Source: Eudorina sp. 2006-703-Eu-15 (Eukaryota > Chlorophyta > Chlorophyceae > Chlamydomonadales > Volvocaceae). From it: a stretch of 64,000 nucleotides of DNA. The notes beneath the pieces are model-generated. The model did no database searches. It saw only the letters and a program-made list of their open reading frames with translations, and was not told where the DNA came from. Where the stretch lies: the NCBI GenBank assembly GCA_003117195.1, contig BDSI01000063.1, forward strand, positions 62,001 to 126,000, written 5' to 3'. The stretch's first letter is position 1. Each line of letters begins with the position of its first letter. Shown one piece after another: positions 45,503 through 57,325 of the stretch. A program made the translations under genes and the position numbers.

Positions 45503-48500
45503 TCATCCTCGGGAATAACCGCAAACAGCTGCGGATGGCGCCGCCGGCGCCAGGCTTGCCCCGGCGGTGTATGACCCTGCGCTGGACAGGATCTCCCCGC
45601 AAAAGGGCACTAGGTGCTCCAGGAGGGCGCTGGGGGCCTCCTCGTGAGAGAGGTGCCCGCAGTCGTGCAGGACAGCCAGGTGGGCGTGCGGCAGGTCGGT
45701 GCCCAGACTCTCCGACTTGCTAGGCGGGACGATGCGGTCGTGCTCGCCTGCAACGAGTTGGGGCGCCAACGGCGAGGCGGGATTGGACGTGTCAAGAGCC
45801 GTACAGGTCGGCCCCTCAGCACGGAGAAGGCGGGCAAAGCCCGGAGAGGGGCAGCAGCTAGCAGGGCAGGCCAAGATGACAACCAACACAACACCCGGGG
45901 GTTGTAATAGACAAACGCGGACAAAGCCCAGGCAGCGGCAACACCCATTTGTCACGCGTAATTATTATCGTTACCTGGAAGGCGGAACGGACGGACACGC
46001 GACGGGAGGACAGGCATCCGCGTCACACTTGTGGCGCCAACACACCCACCTGTCGCAATGAGCGTGGGGATGGACTCGATGCTGTTGCAGTACGCGGGCA
46101 GGTCGCCCTGACACGACTCCCGCCGCTGCCTCGTCGTCTCAATCAGCGCAGCGTCCCAGCCCTCAACACGCAGGGGGGTCTTGTACAGCTCCAGGATCTG
46201 GACAGGACATCATCCGGTGCGGCGCAGTGGGGTGCAGTGTGTTACGAGATTGCAGCAGCGTGCCAGTCAGGGCCCCTTGGTGGAAACCGACAAGGCAGCC
46301 AGCGACCCGCACCGGCTCCAACTCTCCTGCAGGCCCGCCCGGCACACCCCAAGGCATTCAGCAACACAGCCCCCGAGTGCGGCATTCTGCAGGTCCGCCC
46401 CTCCCCGCCGACTAGGATCCTGATAGACAATCCTGAAATACCCGCCCCCATACCACGAGTGCCTGCTGCACCCAGGCGCACCTCCGTGGTGAGCTTGTCG
46501 GTGTTGTGCCAGGCTCGCCGGTTCGCCACCTCGCCCACCTCCGTCCGCAGCAGCGGCCGCAGGATGGACCGCCCCAGTTTGGAGCGCGCGAGGATGCGGA
46601 AGAAAGCCGGGCCCATGACGCCGCTGAGGTTGGGATGCAGCAGCACTAGCCCCAGCACCACCGGCATGGCCGTCGGGTGGTGGGAGAAGGGGCCGCTGCT
46701 GCAACAGCTGGCAGTCTCCCAAATGTCCGACGCGCGCGTGGCGGCCCTGGCGTCCACAGCAAGCCAATAAGACGGCAGAGAGGATGCGTCGGCGGTTATG
46801 GAGAGAAAAGCTGGAGCGCCCACGCGCGCGTTCTACACCTCTCCCACGGTAACCCCGCCAGCAGTCCGACCGGCAGACTACATATCGTTCCCAGAATCCC
46901 ACAAGTGGTGGATCCACTGGGGTTCACTGGAATCCACTCCCGCGCTGCGCCGTGGCCCCCAGTCCCAAGGCCCAAAACCCACAGCAACTCACCCTGTCCC
47001 GGCTCCTACCGGCCCCGGTACCGACTGCGCGCGCCGGTGGTGCGCCCCCGAGAGAGCCGTCGTGAAGGATATGCTGGTGGCAGCCGCCTGGTCCATCTCC
47101 AGGGTGTCACACCTGGCCGAGCCCGCCTCCAGGTCCAGCGCCGCGCAGCCCCCACTGCCCATGGCGCAGAAACTGTGCGTATGGTGGTGATGGTGGTGGT
47201 GTTGATGGTGGAGGGCGCCGCCCATGCTGGCGTGCTGGTGATGCGCCCCGGTGGTTCCGCCCGCGACGTGCAATGGAGCCTTCCCGGCGGCGCCGCCTGC
47301 ACGTGTGCGTCAGACATGACCAGCGAGGCGACATATGATATTCCCATACGTGATATTCCCACACGTGACATTCCCATCCATGACATTCCCATACGTGACA
47401 GAATCAGACATGACCCAAGCATGCCGCAAGTGATGAGCGCATAGTCAGGAGGCCTAAAGCGCGGTTTCGCGTATCGGGAACTGAGCTTTACCGGCCCCCC
47501 TACGCAGACCGAAGCTGCTAGCCAAGGACGTGCGACCACTCCGTGACAAGTCCAACTGGCGTGGTGTACCGTGCCAACATGTGGAGAAGCGCCCACACGT
47601 GCTGTTAACCAGTCCTCAGGCACGCATCGCGCTGGCCGCCATCCTCAAAACAGTATGGGTTCACTCTGGGCTTGTGGTGTTGGTCAACCACCCTCGGCTC
47701 ACCCTGCGCAAACCCCCCGATGTAGGCCGTGGGGCCCCCTCGCGCCGCCTCCTCCGCGGCCACGACACTCCGGCACATCTCCTGATCTGCCAGGGATCCC
47801 GTCAGGCTCGCGGCCGTGGCCAGCTGATGCGCGGCGCCGCCGGTAGCAGGTTCGCCCGCTGCCGCCGCCGCAAGCACCGCCGCCGACAGCGCGCCGCTGC
47901 CGCAAGACGGCGCCGGCGACAGTCCCGACGGGATCGCGACCTGGCCCTGCTGCGGCTGCTGTGGCTGGTAGGCCACCAGCTGCTGCTCGGTGGAGGGCGA
48001 CCCGGAGGCATCGGAGGCGAGCCTAGGCGACGAGTCCGCCGAGCCGGGCGCCGTACGGACCCGCTCCGGCGCCTTAACCGCCCCAGATGATGACGTCAGC
48101 AGGCTCTGCGGGACGTCGTACATGGGGTGCTGCGGCGCGGCGACCTGCTGTGGGTTCATGTAGATGCCGTGCTGCTGGTAGAAGCTGTGGATCCGGTAGA
48201 GGGACACGACAGTAACGATACCGGGTCGGTCAACGCGTTGCAGAAGAGGACACGGGATGGGTCGCACGCTTGTAAATGCGTCCCAACATTAAGACAGCAG
48301 CTCACACGAAGGGAGCAGAACACGCAGGGAAGCAGGGGGGCGTCTCAGCGGACCTCCATGGCCGCACCCGGCGCAACGGCGCTGCAAAACCCTCGGCCGT
48401 CCTTACCTGGCCGACGTCGCCGCCGCCCTCAGCGTCACCAGGCATCCGTCTGCATGCGCCATCAGCACCACCTGCCTCAGCCTCAGCGCACTGCAGAGCT

Positions 48501-50118
48501 GCAGCAGCAGCTGCGACTGCGCGGGCACCGTGTAGGGGTTGCTGTGCTCGCTGGCCTTGGGCCGCGACGTTAGGCCGAAGGCCGGCCGGTCAAACGCGAC
48601 CACGCGGCAGTGACACTGCATCGCAAGGGCTTCCATGATGTGCCGCCAGGAGAAGACGCCGCCACCGAAACCATGGACGAGCACGATGCCCGTCGTGGCA
48701 CTGTCGGGACCACCGCCAAATGAGGACGACGCCGCCGGCGGCGCCACCTCCTTGTAGTGCACCTTCAGTCCGGGCTCCAGCTCCACAAATTTGGAGTCGT
48801 CGTCGGCAAGCATCTCTGCGGGGACGTCCTCCGACGCGTCCGGGCCGCCTCCATCGCTGGTCTTGGTTACGTCCTCCAGGTCTGGTCGCCGCATCATCAG
48901 CCAGGCGTCCTCGCCCTCCTCCCAGGGCATTCCGAAGCCCGCAAGGCCCATCTGATATCGCCGACGTGCCCAGTCCACCGTGCGCCTGTCATGCGGGGGT
49001 GACGAGCCCCCGGCACCCGGGTGCGGAGCGGCCAGTGCGGCGGGTCAGGTGGTGCTGCAACGGAAGACGTCCAGTACTACCCCCATGCATACATAACGAC
49101 TCAGGAGCCATTTGCGTCAGGTCCTCGCGAATGCCATCAACCCGTAAGCTGCTGCTGGCATTGCTACAGACTGGAACCTCTACCCCGTCGGGTCGGGGCA
49201 AAGTGGATCAGGTGGTCATCCATCCCCACGGCAGCGAGTGTCAATAGCATTACCAGTCTGTCCGGTCGTTGCATAAAGTCTGGGCATTCCGGGCGACCCA
49301 CGAAAGCTGTGGCGGCGGCGCGGCCTTGACGCCTCCCACACAGCAACCCGTCCTGCAAGTGCTCGAGACGGCCGCACGACACCCTCGAGGATCCCGAGCG
49401 CCCGCGCCAGGACCTCGCCCAGCGCCCAGCGTCCGTCCTACCTCGCTGCCAGGACATGGAAGACGCTACAGAGTCCCGAGATCACAAGGATGGAAGCGGC
49501 CGCAACACTGTCATGACCGTATCGGAACAAGATCGTCTTGACGACGATGTACGGAATGCAGGCGGCCGCCAGCAGGTACGCAGCATACAGGTACGGCCTG
49601 CGTGTGAGACACGAGACCCGAGGGGAAAGGGTGTGCTCTCAGGGGCCTCAGTCGCTCAGAGTTTGCGCTCAGCAGCGGCACCCAACCCACACCGCGCAGG
49701 GCGGGTAGGACCCAGGCGCACCTGGCGGGCCCTGCGAAGCGAAGATATTTACCTGTGCACAGATCGCTGGCCGACAGCGTATGCTAGGCTGAGGACGGCG
49801 GCCCGCGTGCATGACAACCCCACGATGTCCTCCAGGCTTCGAGTGAAGGAGAAGCGGTGGTGATGGATGACCAAGGACCTGGAAGTCGCCAAAAAGTAAA
49901 TGAGGAGCACGGAGAGGACCTCCAATGCGCACAGCATCCATGGCGCCTGCGAGTGGGGTTGCAGGAAGGGGGGAGGGTGTCTCCAGGAGCCCGAGGGGCT
50001 GCTGCGCTTCGGGCAGCTGCTGAGGGGTGGCGTGCCGCACACGGCCCTGCCTCACCACGGCCTGGGACAACGACGCGCAGCAAACAATGCAGAACTTGAT
50101 GTGATTGAAGCATCGCAT
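45503..50118 (-). CDS. Membrane-anchored alpha/beta hydrolase with Asp nucleophile
   Basis: Nine exons (minus): 50056-50118, 49753-49946, 49442-49597, 48407-48985, 47703-48184, 46993-47296, 46482-46698, 46050-46197, 45503-45747. Phases close to 795 aa. The N-terminal ~130 residues contain hydrophobic helices (ALEVLSVLLIYFLATS, YLYAAYLLAAACIPYIVV, VAAASILVISGLCSVF), so it is probably membrane-bound. The hydrolase core follows: IVLVHGFGGGVFSWRH, FDRPAFGLTSRP, the elbow MAHADGC with Asp317 where most hydrolases have Ser, GLVLLHPNLSG, TEVGEVANRRAWHNTDKLTTE, LYKTPLRVEGWD, VAGEHDRIVPP and HDCGHLSHEEAP. Plant homologues of this group, as I recall, also carry an Asp-type elbow. Exons 5 and 6 add ~260 residues of Gln-, Ser- and His-rich sequence. 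The exon 7 acceptor is uncertain by 3 nt. Confidence 0.88.
47334..47400. repeat. 15-bp tandem repeat (ATTCCCATACGTGAC)n
   Basis: Four to five copies, most with an ACGTG core, lie in the intron between exons 5 and 6 of the Asp-nucleophile hydrolase. Confidence 0.92.
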
Positions 50119-50974
50119 CAGCGATTCGCCGCCGCCGCACAACCCGCATAATTCCCGGGGCTTGTGCTTCCGCCCAGACTGTAAGAACCGGTCCCGCAGG
50201 TAAGCATCGACCTGCGCGGATAAATTATATATTGAGGGATTACACTTGCAGCTGTGCGTTCGGCAATGATGCAGCCACCGGTTTGTATCAGTGTCACTAC
50301 GCGCGCCAGCGCACTATCTACTTCGACAACGTTGTTCGCGATAACATACCCGGTAATTGATGTACCGACGCTTCTCTTTGCCAGCCATCCCGTGTCAAGC
50401 CCGATAGTGGATTCTGCTGCCGACGGTCACCTGATCATACGATTGACAGCCTACGTGAGTGAGACTTTCCCAAAACTCATGCAGAGCGTTATCATTGCCT
50501 CAGTTTGCCCGCATAATTGAGTCGGTTTTCTCAAATGGCCTACATTCCGTGGGCCGCGGGCCAGGCAACAACGCGAACCAATACGCGAAAACACGACCTC
50601 TTCGTTGTAACAACAGTAAAATTTAAAAAACTCTTTTGTCTATCTGTGAAGCAGTTGCTGCAACAAGTTTGCGAGTTGGGGAAGAAGAGTCGACCTTATG
50701 CCGTATCCATTTGACGGTGATGGGCCAACAGCCTTTCAATGTTTTAAACGTTTCCAGGCAGAATTCTAATGAACGTAGGAAAAAGTTTGGTGCATCACTT
50801 TCATTTTATATTTCCTGATTCCCAAGTGTCTATCATACGGGAGGGTAGAGCCCAAGGAGTGCACATGAGCGGGTTATTGCTTAGTGACCAAAAGACTGTT
50901 ACACTTGTTGAATGCTATTTTCTCTACTGAGTTAGCTCGGGGCCTTTCCTCAGCTTTTGCTGCGGGTTCAGACC
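50119..50974. promoter_or_regulatory. Divergent promoter region, hydrolase / P450 reductase
   Basis: 856 bp between two divergent start codons, AT-rich relative to the flanks, with no coding signal. It must hold both promoters. Confidence 0.5.
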
Positions 50975-53527
50975 ATGAACGTGTTCATCGTTTTCTTGCT
51001 CGTAGCGGTGGCGGCGCTGGCGTTGCTTTCGATCCGAAGGAAAGCACTGAAGGCTGCACTGTCAGCGCCATCTGTCCCTGTTAACGGTTCTGTCGTGTCG
51101 CGGCCGTCGATTGCGGAGGAGCCTGGCAAGCCGGTCGTCAGGATTTTGTATGGTACGCAGACAGGCACTGCGGAGCGTTTTTCCAAGCAGCTTGGGAACG
51201 AGCTTCGTAGCCGTTACGGGGACAGCACCACGGTGGACGTTCGCGACGTGGAGACTTACAAGCCAGAGGAGAAGTTGGCAAGTGAAAAGCTAGTGATCTT
51301 CTGTATGGCCACCTACGGAGATGGTGAGCCGACAGACAACGCTGCGGTTTTCTATTCATGGCTCTTGAAGGAGGCGGAGGCTGTGGAGGCGGGTGAAAAA
51401 GAGCCGACGCTGCAGGTGGGCGGACCCGTGGGCAGCCACCCTTTTGAATGCGATTTCGGCGGGTAACGATGGCTTCTGCACGACTTGAAAAATATGAGTA
51501 TGAAAACTTATTTATACCTGTCGTCACTGGTGATCATGTACACTAGCAGGGTTCTCGCTGTGCCTGATCCTCGGACAGGTGCTGTTGTAGCTGGCTTATG
51601 CCTGCAAAGGGGTTGCACTATCTGTGGCATAAGAACTGATGCCTCCGCCTCTGTTGTACTCGGTGTGCGCGCGCTCAGGGCGTGTCATATGCCGTCTTCG
51701 GGTTGGGCAACAAGCAATACGAGCACTTTAATGCAGTTGGAAAGAAAGTGCACAAAGCGTTGAAAAGCTGCGGAGCAACGGCAGTCGTCCGCCGCGGCGA
51801 TGGCGACGACGATGGCGTCATCGACGACGACTTCGAGAAATGGTGCGCGGAGCTGCTGGAGGCGCTGGATAAGTCAGACGACCTCGTCGGCAAGCGCGCC
51901 GACCAGAACGGGGGGCAGGCAGTGCCCATCAGCGTGCCGACGTACGATGTCGAGGTCCTGCGCGGCGGCGACGCACGTGAAGAGGCGCCCTTTCCCAGCG
52001 GCTCCGGAAAGGACGTCCACAGCCCGTTCTGGGCGAAGATCACGGCCGTTCGAGAGCTGCACACAAGCCAGTCGGATCGCAGCTGTGTGCACGTGGAGGT
52101 GGACGTGAGCGGCTCGGGCATCACCTATGAAGCCGGTGACCACATCGCGCTGTACGCTCAGAACAGCGAGGCCGTTGTGCAGCAGGTGGCGGACCTGCTG
52201 GGCTTCGACCTGGGTGCGATCGTCAAGCTGTCGGTGCCCAAGAGCACAGCTGGCGCCGATCTGCCGCCTCCCCTCCCAGGGCCGATCCGCCTTAGGACAG
52301 CGCTGGCGTACTTTGCGGACGTGCTGTCCAGCCCGCACCGTGACGCATTGTTGGCTTTGTCAACCTTTGCGGCCGACCGTGAGGAGGCAGCGCGGCTGGT
52401 TCGGCTGGCCTCGCCGCAGGGTAAGGCCGAGTACGCTGACTTCATCGGCAAACCACACCGCAGCCTGCTCGAGGTGCTCCAGGCGTTTCCCTCAGCCAAG
52501 CCCACCATCGGTGCCTTTTTCGGCTGCATCGCGCCTCGCCTGCAGCCCCGCTTCTACTCCATTAGCTCCTCGCCTAAGCAGCACCCCACCAACGTGCACG
52601 TCACGTGCGCTGTGGTTCGCGATGTGATGCCCACGGGTCGCGTGCACGAGGGCGTGTGCTCGACCTGGCTGAAGCGCCACGGCGACGGCGCCTCCGTGCC
52701 AGTGTTTGTGAGGCACTCGCAGTTCAAGCTGCCACACTCGCCGGAGACGCCGCTGGTTATGGTGGGCCCGGGCACAGGCCTTGCACCGTTCCGCGGCTTT
52801 CTGCAGGAGCGAGCTGCTCTGCTCGCGTCTGGTAGGTTGGGAGTTGGTGAGCGGTCGCTTGGGACGCCGTGTAGTTGCGCCTGGCCGAGCGCAGTGCTGA
52901 AGTGAATCGTAAACGAATTGGGAATGGGAAGGGAAGGGAGTTTATGTCTTGGTGGGCCGCCCTGGATATGAAGGCATGAGCGTCTGGCTGAAACGAGGAT
53001 TGCTTCCTCTGCACAAGCTACACAGCTAATGCCTGACGCCACCCCAGTGTCATGATTATGCACTCCATGCGCGCCAGGGTTCGGGCGAGTGCGTCATATT
53101 GGCCAAATGAAGTCCCTTCATTGCTGTTGTTGCTGCTTCTTTGTATGCATCAGGCGCGAAGCTGGGCCCGGCGCATCTGTTCTTTGGATGTCGCTCGCGC
53201 GCCCATGACTACATCTACCAGGAAGAGCTGGAGGGGTACGTGGCTTCGGGGGTGCTGTCCAACTTGCACCTGGCCTTCTCTCGTGACCAGGCAGCCAAGG
53301 ACTACGTGCAGCACCACGTGGAGCGGCAGGCGGCGGCGCTCTGGCAGCTAATTTCGGAAGGCGCCGCGCACCTGTACGTGTGCGGCGACGCGAAAAACAT
53401 GGCTAAGGACGTGCATAAAGCGTTCATCACGCTTGTGCAGAACAGCAAGGGCTGCAGCGGAACGGAGGCGGAGCGGGTGGTGAAGGAGCTGTCGGAGTCG
53501 GCGCGGTACCAGCGGGACGTTTGGTAA
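50975..53527 (+). CDS. CPR: NADPH-cytochrome P450 reductase
   Basis: ER-anchored diflavin enzyme that passes electrons from NADPH through FAD and FMN to P450s. Three exons: 50975-51415, 51679-52831, 53154-53527, giving 655 aa, near the usual ~680. It starts with a membrane anchor (MNVFIVFLLVAVAALALL). The FMN domain has YGTQTGTAERFSK, MATYGDGEPTDNA and VFGLGNKQYEHFN. The linker/FAD domain has YEAGDHIALY, PRFYSISSSP and GVCSTWL. The NADPH domain has GPGTGLAPFRGFLQER, FFGCRSRAHDYIYQEEL and YVCGDAKNMAKDV, ending RYQRDVW with the C-terminal Trp that stacks on FAD. All cofactor and catalytic residues I can check are present. With two introns it is far less split than its neighbours. Confidence 0.98.
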
Positions 53528-54422
53528 ATGGCGGAACCGGAGGGGTGGGCGGGGGACGGCATGCAAGCTGCAGACTTCGCCGTTGTAGGGACGTGAAGGA
53601 AAACTATCTTACATTTGAGGTACAGCCAGGAACTGGAATGCGGTGCGCAAGGGTTTTCACTATGTGCGTGGGTTGCAGAAGGGCAGAACTTGAGCTGAGC
53701 GCCTATTCGTTTGGGTTGATGTATAGGATAAGTTGAGAGCGGGATGAGTTTGTGGTGCAATGGGTGGCAGAAGGGCGGGATAGGTGCTGGTGTGGTGCGA
53801 TTTGAGAGCGGACGTGAGGCATGTTCACAGTAGTTGATGCTGATTGGCTGTCGAAGTTGGATACGCTGGCTATTTGGCACTGTCCGAACGTGATGGGGTA
53901 AATGTTACATAGAATGTTGACTAGGACGCTGTCCCACAACACTCAGTCCGCATGCCAGCAGACCTTGACACGGGGAGGAGGATACCACTTTTCCAAACGC
54001 GTTTTTGATTACATATGGGGACAACTCTGGCACGCCGGCCTGTCAGCCGCCACACACGGCCATGCAAAACACGGAGCACGCTCATAACCGGCCCGCCGGT
54101 CACGAATTGCGCTCAGTGGCCCACGGACGTTACGAGCGCGTCTTAGTGTACGGCTGTACGAGTGTGACGCGTCAGTGTAGTCACGGATGACCCGCGGTGT
54201 CCACTGTAATGATTCATTCAGTGTAGTGGTTAGAACCCGAAGAGCGGTTCTGTTCTATGTCTTTGAAGAGGCGACGCTGTTTGTTGTGTGTGTGTGTGTG
54301 TTACATGGTTGAGGGTGCGTAACCCCATACCTGCACATACCCATACGAGCCGGAGGCCCAAGGGCAAACAAAACGCCCAAAAGCACTGATTTGCAATACC
54401 GCATTAACAGGAGTCGACGAGA
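53528..54422. other. Gene-free stretch: CPR 3' region and 3' flank of the LINE
   Basis: No gene. A TGTAA at 54205-54209 (678 nt after the CPR stop) is a possible polyadenylation signal. A (GT)n tract at 54281-54300 reads (CA)n in LINE orientation and may mark the retrotransposon 3' tail. Confidence 0.45.
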
Positions 54423-56359
54423 CTACCGCCCAAAGGGCACGATAGAATTACGGTGAGCCCACATGCGCTCCAACATCTTTGCCAAACGAGCCGGATCCCA
54501 GGCCATCGCCTCCCTCATCGTATTAGGGCGGTGAAACCCTTCCTCAGCGCGTATTGCATCGTAAGCCGGGCAGTCGAGTAGAACATGCTTCTCATCTTCA
54601 ATCTGGTCTTCAGACCGGCAGACCCGTTGCCCTCTAGGGACATGGTGCCTACCCCTCCGCGCCCTGTTAGACTCAAGTGCCCAACAACAAAGCCTGAATT
54701 GCATTAGCTTCCGGTGCGCAGAACGGGGGAAAAAAACTGTAGCGTGCGGTTGCCACATAACGGCCGCCGCACCCATAAACGACAGGCCCATCCAATGCTT
54801 GTACTTCGACATATGGATCCCCGGCCGCTTCCCGTCTGATGGGTAATTGTCTGGCTCGACATCGAGGCGCACATGTTCCCAACCGCTCATTAGTCGTTCC
54901 CTCATCGCCGTCACAATCTGAGCCTCGGGAAGAGGTTTGGACAGCAACCACTCAACTCGCTGTTCAACACCTTCTGCATCGTGAGGTAGCCCGCTCCAAA
55001 TATCACACCCCAAGTACGACATTAAACGCAAGAACGAGGCTCCCCAACCGCCCCGTTCAGGGTCGGTGAGTGCATCGATAACCTCCTGACATAGGACTGC
55101 GTGTGCGACCGTGCCCTTCTGGCTTCTGCGTCTGCAGGCGGTTCCAAAAGCGAACCACTTGCTTCACCAAATATATAGTAATGCAGGGGAAGCTCGGCCA
55201 ATTCTGCGAAAAGAAGGCGGTGGGCTGGGCGAGCAGCCCCCACAATTTGTCGCATGAACGCAATCTGCAGCTGGACTGCATCATCGTGTAGGCACGCTTC
55301 AAAAAGTCCTTCTGCCAGGTTGTTCGCATCGCGTCGTCTCCCCACCCTGTTCAAAACCTCTGTCAACGCAAAAGGGCCCCAAGCCTGACAACCATACAGC
55401 AAAATCGCTCGAACTTGAGTGTCAAAACACCTCATTCGCACGTCAGGGGCGAAAAGCTTCAGCTTATCCAACTTGGAGCTCAAAGAGAACATAGCGGCCC
55501 GGCCCGCATCGTTCAACTGCTGTCGACAGGCACTGAAAGGCCGCAAGGGCCCATACACCAGGCCGAGATAACGCGCGCTGTCCTTGGCTGGTACTACTTG
55601 CCCGGAAAGCCGTAGCTGCTCGCAGGCTGAACTAACCTCTGTACGCCGGGACTCATCGCATGCAAAAACTAAACGCTCACATTTCGCTACGTTAGGCCGC
55701 ATTCCAAAAGCCTCACAAAATTGGTCCACAAGGCCCAGCAGTTCCGCCATACGTTCCACGGACGTCGCCAATAGACTCACATCACCTGCGTAAAGCAGGA
55801 TGGAAACGCGCTTGCCACCCACCAGGGGTACCTCGTGCTTCCGCGCTCTGGCGACCACCAGGTCGTGCACATCAATCAAGTCCGCCAGCGTCTCGATGAA
55901 AAGGCCGAACAGTTCTGTCGACAGAGGGCAACCTTGTTTCACTCCCTGCTTTGACTCAAAATCCCCGCCGACCTTCCCATTAACCTTCATGACCATGCAC
56001 ACCTTCTCATACGCTCTTTTTAGGGCCTCCAACATGGGTCCACCAACACCTCGCTCTTGCAAACGAAGCCACATGTGCTCGCGCGGCACCTTATCGAACG
56101 CCTTTTCAAAATCAATTTGCACAATGATTAGAGGGGGTTGCCCTGCACGCCGGTGACGCATGGTGAGATGTTGCTTCACGAAAAGGTGGTGGGCGGTCCC
56201 GAAGCCCCGCCGAAAACCTGCCTGACATGGGTGGCGCAGAGCCAACTGCTCCGCGGCTACCATCAGCCGATGGAGAAGCAGTGACGCGTAGCACTTTGCA
56301 AGCGCTCCACCCACTGCAATGCCTCGATAGTTCCCAACCACCTTAGGATCACCTTTTTT
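54423..56359 (-). pseudogene. LINE RT palm/thumb and C-terminal zinc-knuckle-like segment, broken
   Basis: RT motifs run from NYRGIAVGG through DFEKAFDKVP, KQGVKQGCPLS, LLYAGDVSLL, ARYLGLVYGP and LLYGCQAWGP. The catalytic YxDD reads YAGD, which removes the first metal-binding Asp of the pair. After a frame change near 55025 the tail carries a C-x-H-x-C cluster seen at the end of many LINE ORF2 proteins. Confidence 0.88.
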
Positions 56360-57298
56360 GGGCGGGGCCCCAGCGCGAAGCGCGTTAGGGGGGCCCTGCC
56401 CCCTAGGATTGCCCCTGTCCGTGTGTCCGTGTGTCCGTGTGTCCGGTAACGGCAAAACGTTCATTATCCGCTAAACAAATTCGCTATGTTTGTCATATTA
56501 ATTGTCCTCTATTGCAAGGTAACTTTGGTTTGGCTGAAAAAAATTCTTTGCGCACAAACGGTCAAAGTAAAGCTCCGCGGTCTCCATGGACCCAGGTCAA
56601 CGTCAAACCAACGCCTCTCGCGTTCATATTTGTTTCAACAGGTGCCGCGTGATGCATACTTGGGTTAAGAATGGGCGGCGCGTGCTAAATTGAACTTCCA
56701 TAGTGTTCTGATGTTTGAAGAACATCAAGATGCCACAAACATCAAGATTTGCCTTTCTGTCTTGCCAGATAAATACAATTCAACAATATGTATTGAATCA
56801 AAGTTTCAAGATGCAAAGGGATAGCATACCGAGTACCAACGAGTTCTCCAGTTCCGATGGCCGAAGTCCGGGTCTCACCGCGGCTTTTCGCACCCCGTTT
56901 TTGCCTTATATTTGCTATGTAACTGTTGATAGCAAACGTTTAGAGGTTCACGTCTGCTGCGGGCGTGCAACTGAAGGGCTGCATGCTTGCCGACAGACCA
57001 AACAACTACAGTTTCACGGCAAAACAAGAATGATTTTTGATATCTGCTTGACAGACGGATGTGGTAGTGCAGAGGCGTCTAGCGTTACGATAATAATGCA
57101 GATGCGGTAACCGCCGTTGGCGGCGCGTACTGCAGGTTGGTTTCAGGGCTACCCTACCTGCTTGAGCTTGCTCAATCTATGCACGCCGATCCACCTCCAA
57201 CATCAACGACACCCCTTTCACTCTCTCACACTCTTGCGTGGTAACAGAGTTTCCGTTGTAAAGCAAACGGCCTGTACGGATTGTAGGGGGCCCCGCCC
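56360..57298. mobile_element. 939-bp nested insertion with 12-bp inverted termini
   Basis: The ends are GGGCGGGGCCCC (56360-56371) and its exact reverse complement (57287-57298), flanked by T runs (56354-56359 and 57299-57303) that could be a 5-bp target duplication. Just inside the left end is a palindromic tract with GCGCGAAGCGCG and AGGGGGGCCCTGCCCCCT. Next comes a (GTGTCC)n stretch (56415-56440), then AT-rich DNA unlike the host LINE. No transposase is recognised. It splits the RT coding region of the LINE, so it inserted later. The superfamily is unresolved. Confidence 0.7.
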
Positions 57299-57325
57299 TT
57301 TTTCCGGCTTCAAGGAAGCCGACCC

